Part shown: one piece after another, positions 32,979 through 43,334 of the stretch | How the letters are laid out: each line of letters begins with the position of its first letter | How positions within the stretch are numbered: position 1 is the stretch's first letter | Source: Portulaca oleracea | Taxonomy: Eukaryota > Streptophyta > Magnoliopsida > Caryophyllales > Portulacaceae | NCBI GenBank assembly: GCA_029582165.1 | Contig: CM055874.1 | Location: 31,316,383 to 31,380,382 of the forward strand | Direction of reading: 5' to 3' | Length of the DNA stretch: 64,000 nt | Notes under the pieces: model-generated | Seen by the model: only the letters and a program-made list of their open reading frames with translations | Databases searched by the model: none | Told to the model about the DNA's origin: nothing | Position numbers and translations under genes: made by a program

Positions 32979-33491
32979 CTAATTATCACTAATAAATTGT
33001 TGGAAATAAAAAATCTCCTCTGCAATCACAGGATTACCACCAAATCTATCTTCCAACTCTAGAACATGGTTAAAATCGCCACAAATAATCAATGGATCAG
33101 AATAGTTCAGAGCAACAGATTGTAGATCATCCAATACTTCCTTTCGAATAGATATATCATTATCACCATATATGAAAGAAGCCAAAAAAGATAACTCACC
33201 AATAGAAATCTTACACAGAACCATATGATTTGATATGAACAAACTGTCCATTGTGATATGCTTTGGCTTCCACATTACACATATTCTACTCCTCTTATTC
33301 ATTTGATCATTATGAATGAGAGAAAAACCAGGACACAGGAATTGTTGAAACTCTAAACATTTGTCTATTTTCACCTTTGTCTCAATCAAACAAATCAAAT
33401 TTGTTTTATTCATCATCAGAAAATGCTTTACACCATCTCTCTTCTTCGGGCCATTCAAGCCCTTGACATTCCAAATCAGAAAACTATCCAT
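32979..33491 (-). pseudogene. LINE apurinic-like endonuclease domain
   Basis: 170 codons with WNVKGLN at the start, then CLIETK (the conserved Glu), FIYGDND, and ICGDFN with the Asp/Asn pair. It ends before the C-terminal SDH block; the frame is lost near 32979. Confidence 0.83.
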
Positions 33492-33624
33492 TCGGATTGA
33501 TTACAGTGCAAGAGCTAGAGTGATCTCCCTCAACCATCTTTTCTTCCATGATGGGAGTAAGATTCACATGGACAGATCCTACAACCATAGAATAAATGGG
33601 AGTATCTGGCCTACTAGCCCTTCT

Positions 33625-34032
33625 TTAGGCACTGAAGAAGGAGCCGGGGTAGATAGTGGCTGAGTTGAAGCAAGAGAAGCTCTTGTTGTTTTCAGGACCA
33701 TTTCTGATGTTTTTTCTTGCAGTTTTCCTCATATTTCCAAACATCTTACATGATTGACAGCGTATAGGAGTCCATTCATACTCAACTTCTTGAACATGAA
33801 CAAATCCATCTTCATCAACTAAGGTTATCGATTCAGGAAAAGGCTTAGTAATTTCAATGTCTATCAAGATTCGAGCAAATTTCATCATAGATTTCTCCTG
33901 AGTGTACATATCTGCCTCAATCAGATCACCCAAAAGACTACCCACCTTGCTCAAACCCGATGGACTCCAAAACCTCCAGTCTAGTCCTCTAAGCTTCACC
34001 CAAATAGGAACCTTAACGATTTCATCCGGTTT

Positions 34033-34034
<2 letters not shown>
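33625..34034 (-). pseudogene. LINE ORF1 remnant
   Basis: Reading with [25 protein letters not shown], then VEYEWTPIRCQSCKMFGN: the RNA-binding region and start of a CX2C zinc knuckle of plant L1 ORF1 proteins. The 5' side is lost at the (TA)n tract. Codons further upstream are microsatellite. Confidence 0.75.
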
Positions 34035-34075
<41 letters not shown>

Positions 34076-34166
34076 GTGCGTGTGTGTGTGTGTGTGTGTG
34101 TGTCTATATATATATATACACATGTACATATACATACATACATACATACATACATACATACATACA

Positions 34167-34198
<32 letters not shown>

Positions 34199-34263
34199 GA
34201 TACATACACACACACACACATACAAACACACACACACACACTCTTTTATGGGTCCATTCAATG

Positions 34264-34355
<92 letters not shown>

Positions 34356-34465
34356 TGTATGTATGTATGTATGTGTGTATGTATGTATGTATATGTATGT
34401 ATGTACGTATGTATATATGTATGTATACATACATACATACATACATACATACATACATACATACA

Positions 34466-34513
<48 letters not shown>
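34035..34513. repeat. Compound microsatellite with a partial MITE copy
   Basis: (TA)n, (TG)n, (TACA)n and (GTAT)n tracts. Bases 34242-34266 carry TTTTATGGGTCCATTCAAT, part of the MITE at 34516-34648. The long Tyr/Ile/Thr/Met/Cys ORFs on both strands are artefacts. Confidence 0.95.
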
Positions 34514-34515
<2 letters not shown>

Positions 34516-34516
<1 letters not shown>

Positions 34517-34546
34517 CAACATTTAAATTTTATGGGTCCATTCAAT

Positions 34547-34594
<48 letters not shown>

Positions 34595-34648
34595 TGTATG
34601 TATACATACATACATACATTGAATGGACCCATAAAAGTTAAATGTTGA
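34516..34648. mobile_element. 133-bp palindromic MITE-like element with TA target duplication
   Basis: Inverted ends start TCAACATTTAAA on the left; the right end is its near-perfect reverse complement through TTTTATGGGTCCATTCAAT, over 30 bp. The middle is (TA)n/(GTAT)n, so nearly the whole element folds on itself. TA flanks both sides (34514-34515 and 34649-34650), suggesting a mariner-type insertion. Family not recognised. Confidence 0.65.
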
Positions 34649-34650
34649 TA

Positions 34651-35600
34651 GGTTTTTATAAATTATTACCTATGAATGTCTAAAGTTTCAATATTATATT
34701 TATTAATCTTATTTTTCCTCTTCTTCTAGAGGTTTATAGTGCTTAGGATATACAAAAATAAATAACTCATTTGATTTATTTAATTAGTATATTATATTAA
34801 TTGGATTGTAATTTTTTTTATTAAATTAATCATATTCCTTACGATACTTTGTGAATATCAATTTCAAGATAGCAAAGACGAAATCTTACACATCAAATTC
34901 TTTCCTATTTAAAAATGATTGAAAGCAAAACTAATTTTGACAATGAAAATAGAGCTAGTAAGTGTGGTTTGAGTCATGAAAACATATTAAAAATGTGATT
35001 AACAGAAATCGAACCCAATATACATAAATTTCTATATCATCCACTATTCAACACGTAGCTTAAGTGACACCACTACTGAAAACTTTTGACATATACATAG
35101 AATTCAATTATAATGTAGAAGAGGATATTCTCTCTTAGCATTGAGTCATATGAAAGAAGGCAAATACCCCAAAACAAGCATAGTAAAAAGCATAGGCAAA
35201 AGCAAGCACATGAATAAAGTTATTGTTTCTTTAATCATCAATAATATCACCAAATATATTGTATATCATTTCATGAACGTGTTGTATAGCAAAAAAGTTG
35301 AACAAACATATATAGCTAGAACCGCATGAGAGAATTGGAGACATCTAGCTAACAATTACATGCATGTCATTACATGTATATGCTTATCTGAAATATTAAT
35401 TATACAAGTAATTATTCATTTCATTCATACATGCATGCACTAAATGATGAAGAGGAAGAAGTTGAAACAAATCACAAAGTTTTGAAAGAAATTAAAACAC
35501 AGAAAGAAATTAAAAAGAAGATTTAACGCTAACATAAATATATAGGGAACTAAACTCTAGCCTGGAGGTTTGACAACTGAAACTTTTGAAATATGCGCAC
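34651..35600. other. Intergenic, downstream of the GRAS gene
   Basis: A/T-rich single-copy-looking DNA. It should contain the 3' untranslated region of the GRAS gene (minus strand, just left of 35601). No other gene or clear repeat seen. Confidence 0.6.
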
Positions 35601-36929
35601 CTAAGAAGTAGGTTTCCATGCAGAAGCCCAAACAACAATTTCTTCCTTTCGCTTCAAGTATATGCCCGATTCATTGTCACTTTGTGGTATGGTGAGCTCC
35701 CAACCAATTTTGTATCTTTTCAACAATGCCCTAACATCACTCACTACATCCTCACTAAATTGAGAAGGGCAAAATTCTTGTTTGCGCATTATCTCACTCC
35801 ATTGAGTTCCTTTCTTTGGCCTATATTCTTCTCCCGTTTGACTATGACAATTAATTAAGGCTCTAGAAATATTCATCCATTGCTCCCTCTCGAGCTTGAT
35901 TCGTTGGTTGCTTATTAGAGGGAAACTTTCCTCAAGCATATCAAAATATGAGCTAAAGAATCTGAGACACTCTTGGAAGCATTTGATGAAGCAATGTCTT
36001 GTTTCAGTTAAATCTGCTTCTTCCTCCACCAGTGTAACAATACATGGCCTAATGGATTGAATCAGATCAAGCACAATTTCCATCTTCTCCGCATGGACTT
36101 TCTGTAATGCTTGAACACAATTCACAACGATAGCCTCGCCATCTTCGATACTTAGATCCTCCTTTTGAAGGTGTTGTAGGCCATCCAACTCGCTTACCAC
36201 ATGAAGCTTGAAGGGAACTCCCATAAGCCTCGAGAATTTCTCCATCCTCTGCCTTATTTCTTTGATGATCGACATTTGTAAGGTGTCTGTTATAACTAAT
36301 GTGAGCTTCAGAGAAGGAGTTTCGTCATTTCGTACAGCTAAGGCCTCGATCAAAGTAGGGCACTGAGTGCAAAGAGATGTGCTGCTCAAGTCGATTATGT
36401 GCAATTTGTTTTTGCCTTCGAAGGCCTCCAAGATTGCACCATTGGAAGCTACATGGCCAAAGGTTATCCATGGACTCACCTCCTGGAACTTCAACATAAG
36501 CTTAATATAAGAATCAAAGCAATGGTGCTGTTCCATGGTAAGTTTGAGTATCTGGGGGAACTGAGGTCCCAATTTGTTGTTAGCTTTGGCCAGCAACACT
36601 TGTAAGAAGTAATATGCCAGTCTTTGATCAGAATCACCATAAGGGGAAGAAATCTCGTTTAACATCCAAAAAAGTTGTTGGGCCTTTGGGTTATTCTCAG
36701 AGATGGCTATAGCACACTCTTGCAAAAGTGGGAGAACCCATCTTCCAACCCTACAAGACTTGTTTACATTCAATGCTCGCTTCGTGTCTCTACAGCTCTT
36801 CAAGGGATTCGTTACTGTTTGGTTTATCAACCATTTTCCTGGGACTACCAATGGGTATGAAATGCTTCTTTTCGGTGCAAGGGATTCATCATTGTGTAAG
36901 GATATGGAACTCTCTATGTTATAAGCCAT
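35601..36929 (-). CDS. SHR: SHORT-ROOT-type GRAS transcription regulator
   Basis: An intact 442-codon single-exon ORF. The GRAS domain spans about residue 63 to the end. Leucine-rich region I has the SHR-like AQQLFWMLNEISSPYGD block (residues 84-99). The VHIID motif is LHIID (176-180) and is preceded by KFQEVSPWITFGHVASNGAILEA. MEKFSRLMGVPFKLHVV follows. The SAW end is WELTIPQ...VVWASAWKPTS, a typical SHR C-terminus. SHR proteins move between cells and partner SCARECROW in root radial patterning. The N-terminal arm is short and lacks the usual poly-Asn/His stretch, and Trp after CTQ is replaced by Cys (CTQC), so this may be a divergent paralogue rather than the SHR orthologue. The start is the first in-frame Met, about 90 bp below a TATA box. 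Confidence 0.9.
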   Translation of the reverse strand: MAYNIESSISLHNDESLAPKRSISYPLVVPGKWLINQTVTNPLKSCRDTKRALNVNKSCRVGRWVLPLLQECAIAISENNPKAQQLFWMLNEISSPYGDSDQRLAYYFLQVLLAKANNKLGPQFPQILKLTMEQHHCFDSYIKLMLKFQEVSPWITFGHVASNGAILEAFEGKNKLHIIDLSSTSLCTQCPTLIEALAVRNDETPSLKLTLVITDTLQMSIIKEIRQRMEKFSRLMGVPFKLHVVSELDGLQHLQKEDLSIEDGEAIVVNCVQALQKVHAEKMEIVLDLIQSIRPCIVTLVEEEADLTETRHCFIKCFQECLRFFSSYFDMLEESFPLISNQRIKLEREQWMNISRALINCHSQTGEEYRPKKGTQWSEIMRKQEFCPSQFSEDVVSDVRALLKRYKIGWELTIPQSDNESGIYLKRKEEIVVWASAWKPTS

Positions 36930-37018
36930 TTTTCCTAACTCATCGCCCTCTAAGGGTTAGTTTGATAATTAATATGTAAATAGTCAAGTCCTTCAAAATA
37001 GATCTAGCAAAACCTACC

Positions 37019-37026
37019 TTTATATA
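37019..37026 (-). promoter_or_regulatory. TATA box of the GRAS gene
   Basis: The minus strand reads TATATAAA, 90 bp upstream of the ATG at 36929. Good match and spacing for a plant promoter with a short leader. Confidence 0.65.
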
Positions 37027-37700
37027 GAAGACTGAGTTTATGGGATGAGTTTTTCGATGTATTATGTATGCACTGTTGTCTTAGATATGATTGTACATGT
37101 TTTAATTTAACTCTTAGATTTTTTTAGCATGTTGTGTGTCTATGGGGTGCCCAATTATTAGACTTATTTGTCATGTAGCATATCATTTAGGTTATCGAAA
37201 TTCGTACATATATCATATTTTAAAATCTATCTTGTCAATCACTTTAACGTAATTTCCTTTAGGATTGACGAAATTACAAGTTAATTAAGTTAATGGTTAA
37301 ACTTTGGGGTAGCATAACGCCCATTATAAGTGTGGAATGACGGTTGGATAATAATCCCATGACCATAAAGCATTGTAATCCCGGTGTTGACGTCACCATG
37401 ACGTTCGTACCACGCTTAAGGGAAAATACCTAAATAGTTATACAAGTTAGATGTAATCAATTCTTTTTCAAAAAAAAAAAGCCCAAACATAAATTCAATC
37501 AACTTATGCAATGCAAAGAAGAAAAAAAAATCAATAGAAATTGAAATAACCCAAAAGAAATGTCAAGATTTACTTTTTCCAGAAACACAATTTGCACAAA
37601 ACTCTCTAAAATCTTCTAAATTACAAGATATACATCACATTCCTCATTTGATGATGCACGTGAATCTCTAAAAACACAAGAATCTTTTGGAAGGAAAATG
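37027..37700. other. Upstream region of the GRAS gene
   Basis: A/T-rich, no ORF or clear repeat apart from the TGACG pair at 37388-37403. Presumed promoter. Confidence 0.5.
37388..37403. promoter_or_regulatory. Possible as-1-like TGACG pair
   Basis: TGACGTCA (37388-37395), a perfect bZIP palindrome, is followed by a second TGACG at 37399-37403, with 6 bp between the two TGACG cores. It lies about 460 bp upstream of the GRAS ATG. TGA-type bZIP binding is known for such pairs; activity here is inferred. Confidence 0.35.
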
Positions 37701-40220
37701 AATTTTACTTTATATTATTAGGTCATTCCTTTTATGGTTAACCCAGTGGTTGGGCTCATTATGGTTGAGAAGAGTCTTGTTTACTAACTAAGTTAATTAA
37801 CCTCAAAAATTATGATTAACCCAATGGTTGGGCTCATTCATCTATAAAGGTTAATTATCTTGGTCTATAAAGTAAACTCAGCTCGCCTTTGATGATTCTA
37901 TATGGCCCTTTATGGCATCTCCTTAGCAAAGGTCCAATAAACCTGATTAAAGTCAAAACAAAGCTAGTAGATAAAGTCTTAGACTGCATAACAATCACCA
38001 GGCTAGAGTAAATTAATTTATCGAGTTAATTGTCGAATCTGTCACACTTATGGCCGACCCGTAGTTAGGCCCAACTATATCAGATTTGATAATTAAGTCC
38101 ATAAATCAATTATAACTCGTCTATTGTTGGCTTTATTCAGTCTTTTATGATACCTACTTTCCTGTAATTAAATAAATAAAAAACGAAGAAGAAAGAAGGG
38201 TCGTTGGTCTTGTCAATCATTATTTTAGTCCGCATGGCCGTCAACATGGCTCGAATTAAGTCTGAGTCGGTAGCCCAAATTACGGATTCTCCTTAAAACG
38301 GTCGGCCTGTGGATGGGGACCATCCGAATTGAGAAACACTGATTTGTGCTCCTCTACTTAGGCTTGATTCGCCATGCTTGACTTTATTCGGCCTCTTGTA
38401 ATGGTTAGTTGTCTTTAGGTCCAAAAAAAATCTGACTAATAAATCAAACAAAGTTAGTGGGGAAAGTCTTAGACTGCATAACAATCACCGGGCTCGAGTA
38501 AATTAATTTATCGAATTAATAATTGAATCCATCATACTTATGGCCGACCTGTGGTTAGGCCCAACCATATTGGATTTAGCAATTAAGTCCATAAACTTAT
38601 TACAACTCGCCTGTTGTTGGTTTTATCCATTCATTTACAATATCCACTTTCCTAGACAAATAGAATAAAAAATGTATAGCAAGAGTAGACTGTCGGTCCT
38701 ATTGATCATTATTCTAGTCCGCGTAATAGTCAATATGATTTGAGTTGGACTGATAAATTTTCCAAGTTACGGATTCTCCTTAAAACGGTCGGCCTGTGGA
38801 TGGGGCCCATCCGAATTGAGAAACACTGACTCACAATTCCTTATTCAGTCCTGACTCGCCATACTTGGCTTTATTCAGCCCTTTATAATGATCAGTTGTC
38901 CTTAGGGTCCATATAGAGTTAGGTCTGTAAGTTAGGTAAAGTGTATTGTAGTCTATGTGTTCGTACCTGTGTTTGTGCCTTTGCATGTGCATGTGTATGT
39001 GTCTGTGCATGCGTTTGTGCCTGTGCGTGTGCGTGTGCATGTGTATGTGTATGTGTATGTGTCTATGCATGTGTTTGTGTCTGTGCATGTGTTTGTGCAT
39101 GCGTTTGTGCCTGTGCGTGTACATGTGTTTGTGTCTGTGCGTACGTTGGTATATGTACATGTGTTTGTGCATGTGTATGTGTTTGTGCATGTGTTTATGC
39201 ATGTGTATGTGCTTGTGCATGTGTGTGCCTTTGTGCATTTTATTTTGTGTGTGTACGCGTGTGAGTCTTTGTTAGCTTTTTATTCAAACATGCTTTGAGT
39301 CATTATTAGGTGTAAATACGTGTTTGAGTCTTTAGGTTTTTATTCACACGTGCTTTGAGTCGTTATTGGGTGTAAGTACATGTTTGGGTGTGTTGAGTCT
39401 TAGTTAGGCGTAAATATGCGTGTTTAAGTTTATTGATTTTTTTAGGCGTAAATATGTGACTGTCTGTTGACTTTTCATTAGAGTCGGACCTAATTTTGAC
39501 GTATTATCTTAGTCCACGTGATAATCATTGGGTTTGAGAAGAAATGAATTTATAAACTCGATTAACTAACCTTAAACTTTATGGCCGGTTTGGTTGCGAG
39601 GCCCATCCATTTTAAAGGTTAATTGGCCCTGTTTATCGATTCATTTTGACTCACCTTTGATGGTTTTATTCGGCCCTTCTCAGTATTCTCTTATTTTGGG
39701 TCCAAAGAAAATGATTAATAATAAAACAAAGTCAGTGTGTGTTGTTCTAACCCGCGTAATAGTCTCAAGGTTAGAGAAAATAAATTTATAAGCCTGATTA
39801 TTAAGTCTAAAAGTCCATGGCCGGCCCGTTGGTAAGCCCATCCATGGTAGAATTAACAGTTCAGTTTATAAGTCTATTTTAACTCACCTTTTGATGGCTT
39901 TATTCAGTCCTTTTTAATATCCACTTTCCTTAAGTTAAATAAATAAACATGTTGGGTCTTAAATAAAAAAAAAGTGTGTAAATAGAAGTTAGGTTGTCAG
40001 TGTGTCAAGCATTATTCTTGTCCGTATAATAGCCAACGCAGCTTGAGTTAACACAAGTTTGTTAGTTCAAGTGTCAGATTCTCCTTAAAACGGTCGACTT
40101 GTGGATAAGCTCATCCAAATTGAGAAACACTCACTTGCGCTTTCCAACTTATGTCAACTCGCTATGTTTGACTTTATCCGACCCTTTATAATGCTCTTGT
40201 TGAAAAAGTGTTGTTGTTTA
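37701..40220 (+). repeat. Degenerate long tandem repeats (Tat/Ogre-like 3' region)
   Basis: Recurring blocks in similar order. ATTCTCCTTAAAACGGTCG is at about 38284, 38767 and 40078. A TATGGCCG...GGCCCA block is at about 38048, 38537, 39566 and 39790. An AACTCGCC/AACTCACC...TTTATTC block follows each. The implied unit is roughly 500 bp and heavily diverged. Long, variable tandem repeats before the 3' LTR are known in Tat/Ogre retrotransposons, and an LTR with a polypurine tract follows at 46191. Confidence 0.55.
38940..39250. repeat. TG-rich minisatellite
   Basis: Repeated TGTGCATGTGTTTGTG-type words, 6-12 bp degenerate units. The Cys/Val/Met ORFs across it, on both strands, are artefacts. 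Confidence 0.9.
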
Positions 40221-41010
40221 GAGTCACATAGAAGTTAGAACACGTAAACCTGTGTAATAGTTGAGTCATTTCCTAAGGAGTGTATAGGTGTCTTACACGT
40301 TAGGAGGTATCATATATGGTCTAGTAAACCCAAGTTATGGGTAAGTCTTTGTTTTAGAGTCTACATGTAAGTGTCTTACATTCTTTAAGGGGTCTTATAT
40401 AGGTGTATAGGGCATGCAAACCCAGGTCATGGGTGAGTCGTTGTTCTAGGATCGACATGTCAGTGTCTTTAATTCAGAGTCTGCATATAAGTGTCTTGCA
40501 TTTCAATGTCAGTAAATAAGTGTCTTTATTTTAGAATCTTCGTTTTAGAGTTAGCAAACATGTGTCTTTTATTTATTTTTTTAGGAGGTCACGTATATCC
40601 AGGTCATGGGTAAGTCTTTGTTTTAGGGTCAGTGTATGGGTGTCCTTCATTCTCTAGGAAGTCTTATATAAGGTCTAGATCATAGGTGTGTCTTTCCCTG
40701 GGTCAGTACGTATGTGGTTGTCTTTTTTTAGGAAGTTCAGTGTAAACCCATGTCATGGGTGATTCTTTGTTTGAGTCAACATGTGTCCGTGTAAACCTAG
40801 GTCTAGGATGAGTCTTTGTATTAGCATCTGCATGTAAATGTCTTTCAGTCTCTAAGGAGTTTTCATACGAGATAGAGTCTTTTCTTGAGTCAATACGCGT
40901 CTGTCATTTTTAGAAAGTTCCATGTATACCTAGGTCATGGGTAAGTCCTTGAGTTATTCTGTAAGTGTCTTTCATTCTCTAAGAAGCCACATATAGGGTT
41001 TAGGTCCTGC
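40221..41010. repeat. Degenerate tandem repeat of about 100 bp
   Basis: Repeated GGTCATGGGTAAGTCTTTG and TGTAAGTGTCTT words at about 40330, 40430, 40600, 40760, 40790 and 40930. No ORF. Confidence 0.6.
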
Positions 41011-43025
41011 AAATTATAAGTGGCTCCCTCATCAAATTGTTCATCCTTCATAACCTTCCCCATCTTTCAATAACCATTCATAACTTGCCTTCATAATCAT
41101 CTTTTCGAACCATTAAGCCTTCCTCGAGGCACTACATCAAAGCGCATAAAGAACTACGACTGGCCTGATTCCACCGTGGATACGTAGGAAAACCTCTTGA
41201 GGCCCGGCCCAATACCTTTTCACTTTAGAGAGTTTCATCGTTTAATAAACTGGTGTTTGAGAGAATAAAAAAAGAGAGAATAAAAAGCTAGTCTGAAAAC
41301 CCCACCAAGGCTAGCTAGGCAAAAGGAGAGGAAACCCTAGATTCTATCATCGTCATCAACCCTCCATCTTCTTATCGTTCGTCAGACTTGGATATCATTC
41401 CAACACCCATGTTCCAGCCTTTTTCCAAGAGATGATGTCTACCCCATTTGACTATCTCTTCACCCCTTCAAGACACCATTATCCTTAAGTGTCTCTTTAT
41501 CCCCATGATCCGATCTTTTCCCAAGAGATGATGTTTATCCCATTTGACCATCTCTCCTTTTTTAAGGCACGTTCATTCTTAAGTGTCTCCACATCCCATT
41601 TATTAATAACACCTCTCCCATCGTCTCTTTCACCAAACACCTTCTAACCAACCTTTTCAAAACCTTTCCATCTTATCTAACCCTGTGAGGACTTTTCATC
41701 TCGGTCATTACTACAAGTATGAGGCTCTATTCTTAATGCCCACTCTCAGCATATATACATGAGTGTGGCTCACTTCTCAGCAAGAGAAAAAGCCGTCCAC
41801 ATCGAATTAGCGGCTAATTGACAGCACCTACATGATCACACAAGCTACTCTAAACTGGGGGCTCGCACAACCCTTATGACATCATTCAAGACACCTATCG
41901 GAGTAAGCTTCTAAGAGGGACACCTACTCCCTATCCTACAAGATCCTGGATCTTCGTTCTCATCGGTGTCCTAATAGTGGTCTCAAAAGAAAAAGGAAAA
42001 AAAAAGCATAAAAAAGAAAAGAAAAAAAAGGAAAAAAAGAAAAAAAAGAAAAAAAAAGAAAAAAAAGAAAAAAAAAAGAAAAAGAGAGGCTAACTTGAAA
42101 ACCCTTTGGGCAAGTTAGACAAAAGGAGAGATCGAGACTCACAACCAAGGACTATGCCTCCTCCCTATCCAGTGTCTTCGTGCATCATACAGTCCGTCCA
42201 TACAAAACTAGCGGCTTGCAAATCCCCAAGTTGCCCTCTAAAGCAAGACAATGTCATCAAAACTCTACGCCGAACCGGGGGCTTATCATACATCATCATG
42301 GATTTGCAAGCAATCAAGGTCATCTGCATGAGCATCCAAGAAGCACTTCCTTCAAGCCTAGCGCCTCCGTCATCGTTCCTTATCCCATGGATCAAATGTT
42401 CCTCATCCTGAATTTTCCCGAAACTCCCCACAAGTGGCCTTGATCCTTAGGAACATTGTCTTAGGAAAGTATTGTCTAAAAAAAAAGAGTCATTGTCTTA
42501 GGAAGTCATTATCTAGAAAAGTGTTGGCTTAGAAATGCATTGTCTTAGAAAATCATTGTTTAAATAAAGAGTCGGGGGAGTTACCTGCATATAAAGTTGC
42601 ATGTATCGGAGCATAAAGCATCATGTGTGTGTTCCCTCTAAGCACAATAGGTCTGCATTGCATCCATAAAGTGTGTCAAAGTTGCATAGAGTCAGTCTGT
42701 CATGTGTTGGGTTTGTTCGTCCTGCATAAAGTCAACAGTCATGCATAAATGCATAAGTGCATGAATACTTGTGTCAAAAAAAATAAAAAATGCATTGTTT
42801 GTGCAAGAATCTAGTAGATCATTTGCATGCATACCTGCATATTGAAAAGAAAAAGAAAAATGCAAATAAGTGCCACATCGTTGCTCCAGAACGCAACATT
42901 GGGGGTTGGTTAAGCCCTCATGCTATCTCATTCGGATCAGTCGGCATGGTTTCCTATCACTAAGAGAAAGATTGAGAGCAATCTCTAATCCAACTCTAGC
43001 AGGTTAAGCTAGCATCCAATCAAGA
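41011..43025 (+). other. No gene; repeat-derived DNA with polypurine-like tracts
   Basis: Probably the same 3' region. An A-rich purine run is at 41987-42090. Two GGGGGCT tracts resembling the polypurine tract at 46176 lie near 41855 and 42276, each after a similar CTAGCGGCT-like stretch. ATGTCTTAGGAAA-like words recur at 42450-42570. No coding sequence. Confidence 0.45.
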
Positions 43026-43334
43026 ATGGCGACTGTCCGACACAAAGGACAGACTCATCATCAGCCAGACACGAATGGCGATTGTCTGACACGAAGGACA
43101 AACTCTTCATCCGCCAGACACGAGTGGCAATTGTACGACACGAAGGACAAAATCTTCATCCGCCAGACACGAATGGCGATTGTCCGGCACGAAGGACAGC
43201 TGTCAGACACGAATGACAGGATCATCATCCGCCAGATACGAATGGCGATTATTCGACACGAAGGGAAGATTCCTTATCTGCCAGACCCGAATGACACCTG
43301 TCCGACACGAAGGACAGATTCTTCATATGACTGA
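43026..43334. repeat. 49-bp tandem repeat, about six units
   Basis: Units open with ATGGCGATTGTCCGACACGA and close with CCGCCAGACACGA. The first three units are each 49 bp, and the fourth is rearranged. The 102-codon ORF across it reads the repeat in shifting frames, because 49 is not a multiple of 3, and is not a gene. Confidence 0.85.

Larger units (their letters stand above)
30081..34034 (-). mobile_element. L1-type LINE, 5'-truncated and decayed
   Basis: Minus-strand order is ORF1 remnant, endonuclease, reverse transcriptase, C-terminal zinc-binding domain. There is no LTR. Both ends abut (TA)n tracts (to 30080 and from 34035). The element may have inserted into a (TA)n tract, or ends in a TA-type tail. 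Frames are broken in at least four places. Confidence 0.85.

Noticed and set aside
34022..34641. Long ORFs on both strands made of Tyr, Ile, Thr, His, Met, Cys and Val
   Set aside because: They are translations of (TA)n, (TACA)n, (GTAT)n and (TG)n microsatellites, open in several frames at once.
38831..39298. Overlapping Cys/Val-rich and His/Lys-rich ORFs
   Set aside because: Translation of a TG-rich minisatellite; open in all plus frames and on the minus strand.
42106..42443. Overlapping plus and minus ORFs of 87-101 aa
   Set aside because: No domain, overlapping in three frames, and lying in repeat-derived DNA with polypurine-like tracts.
43026..43334. 102-aa repetitive ORF, and the idea that the repeat is a CRISPR-like array
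   Set aside because: The 49-bp unit shifts frame between copies, and the units are contiguous tandem copies without unique spacers, in a plant nuclear context.
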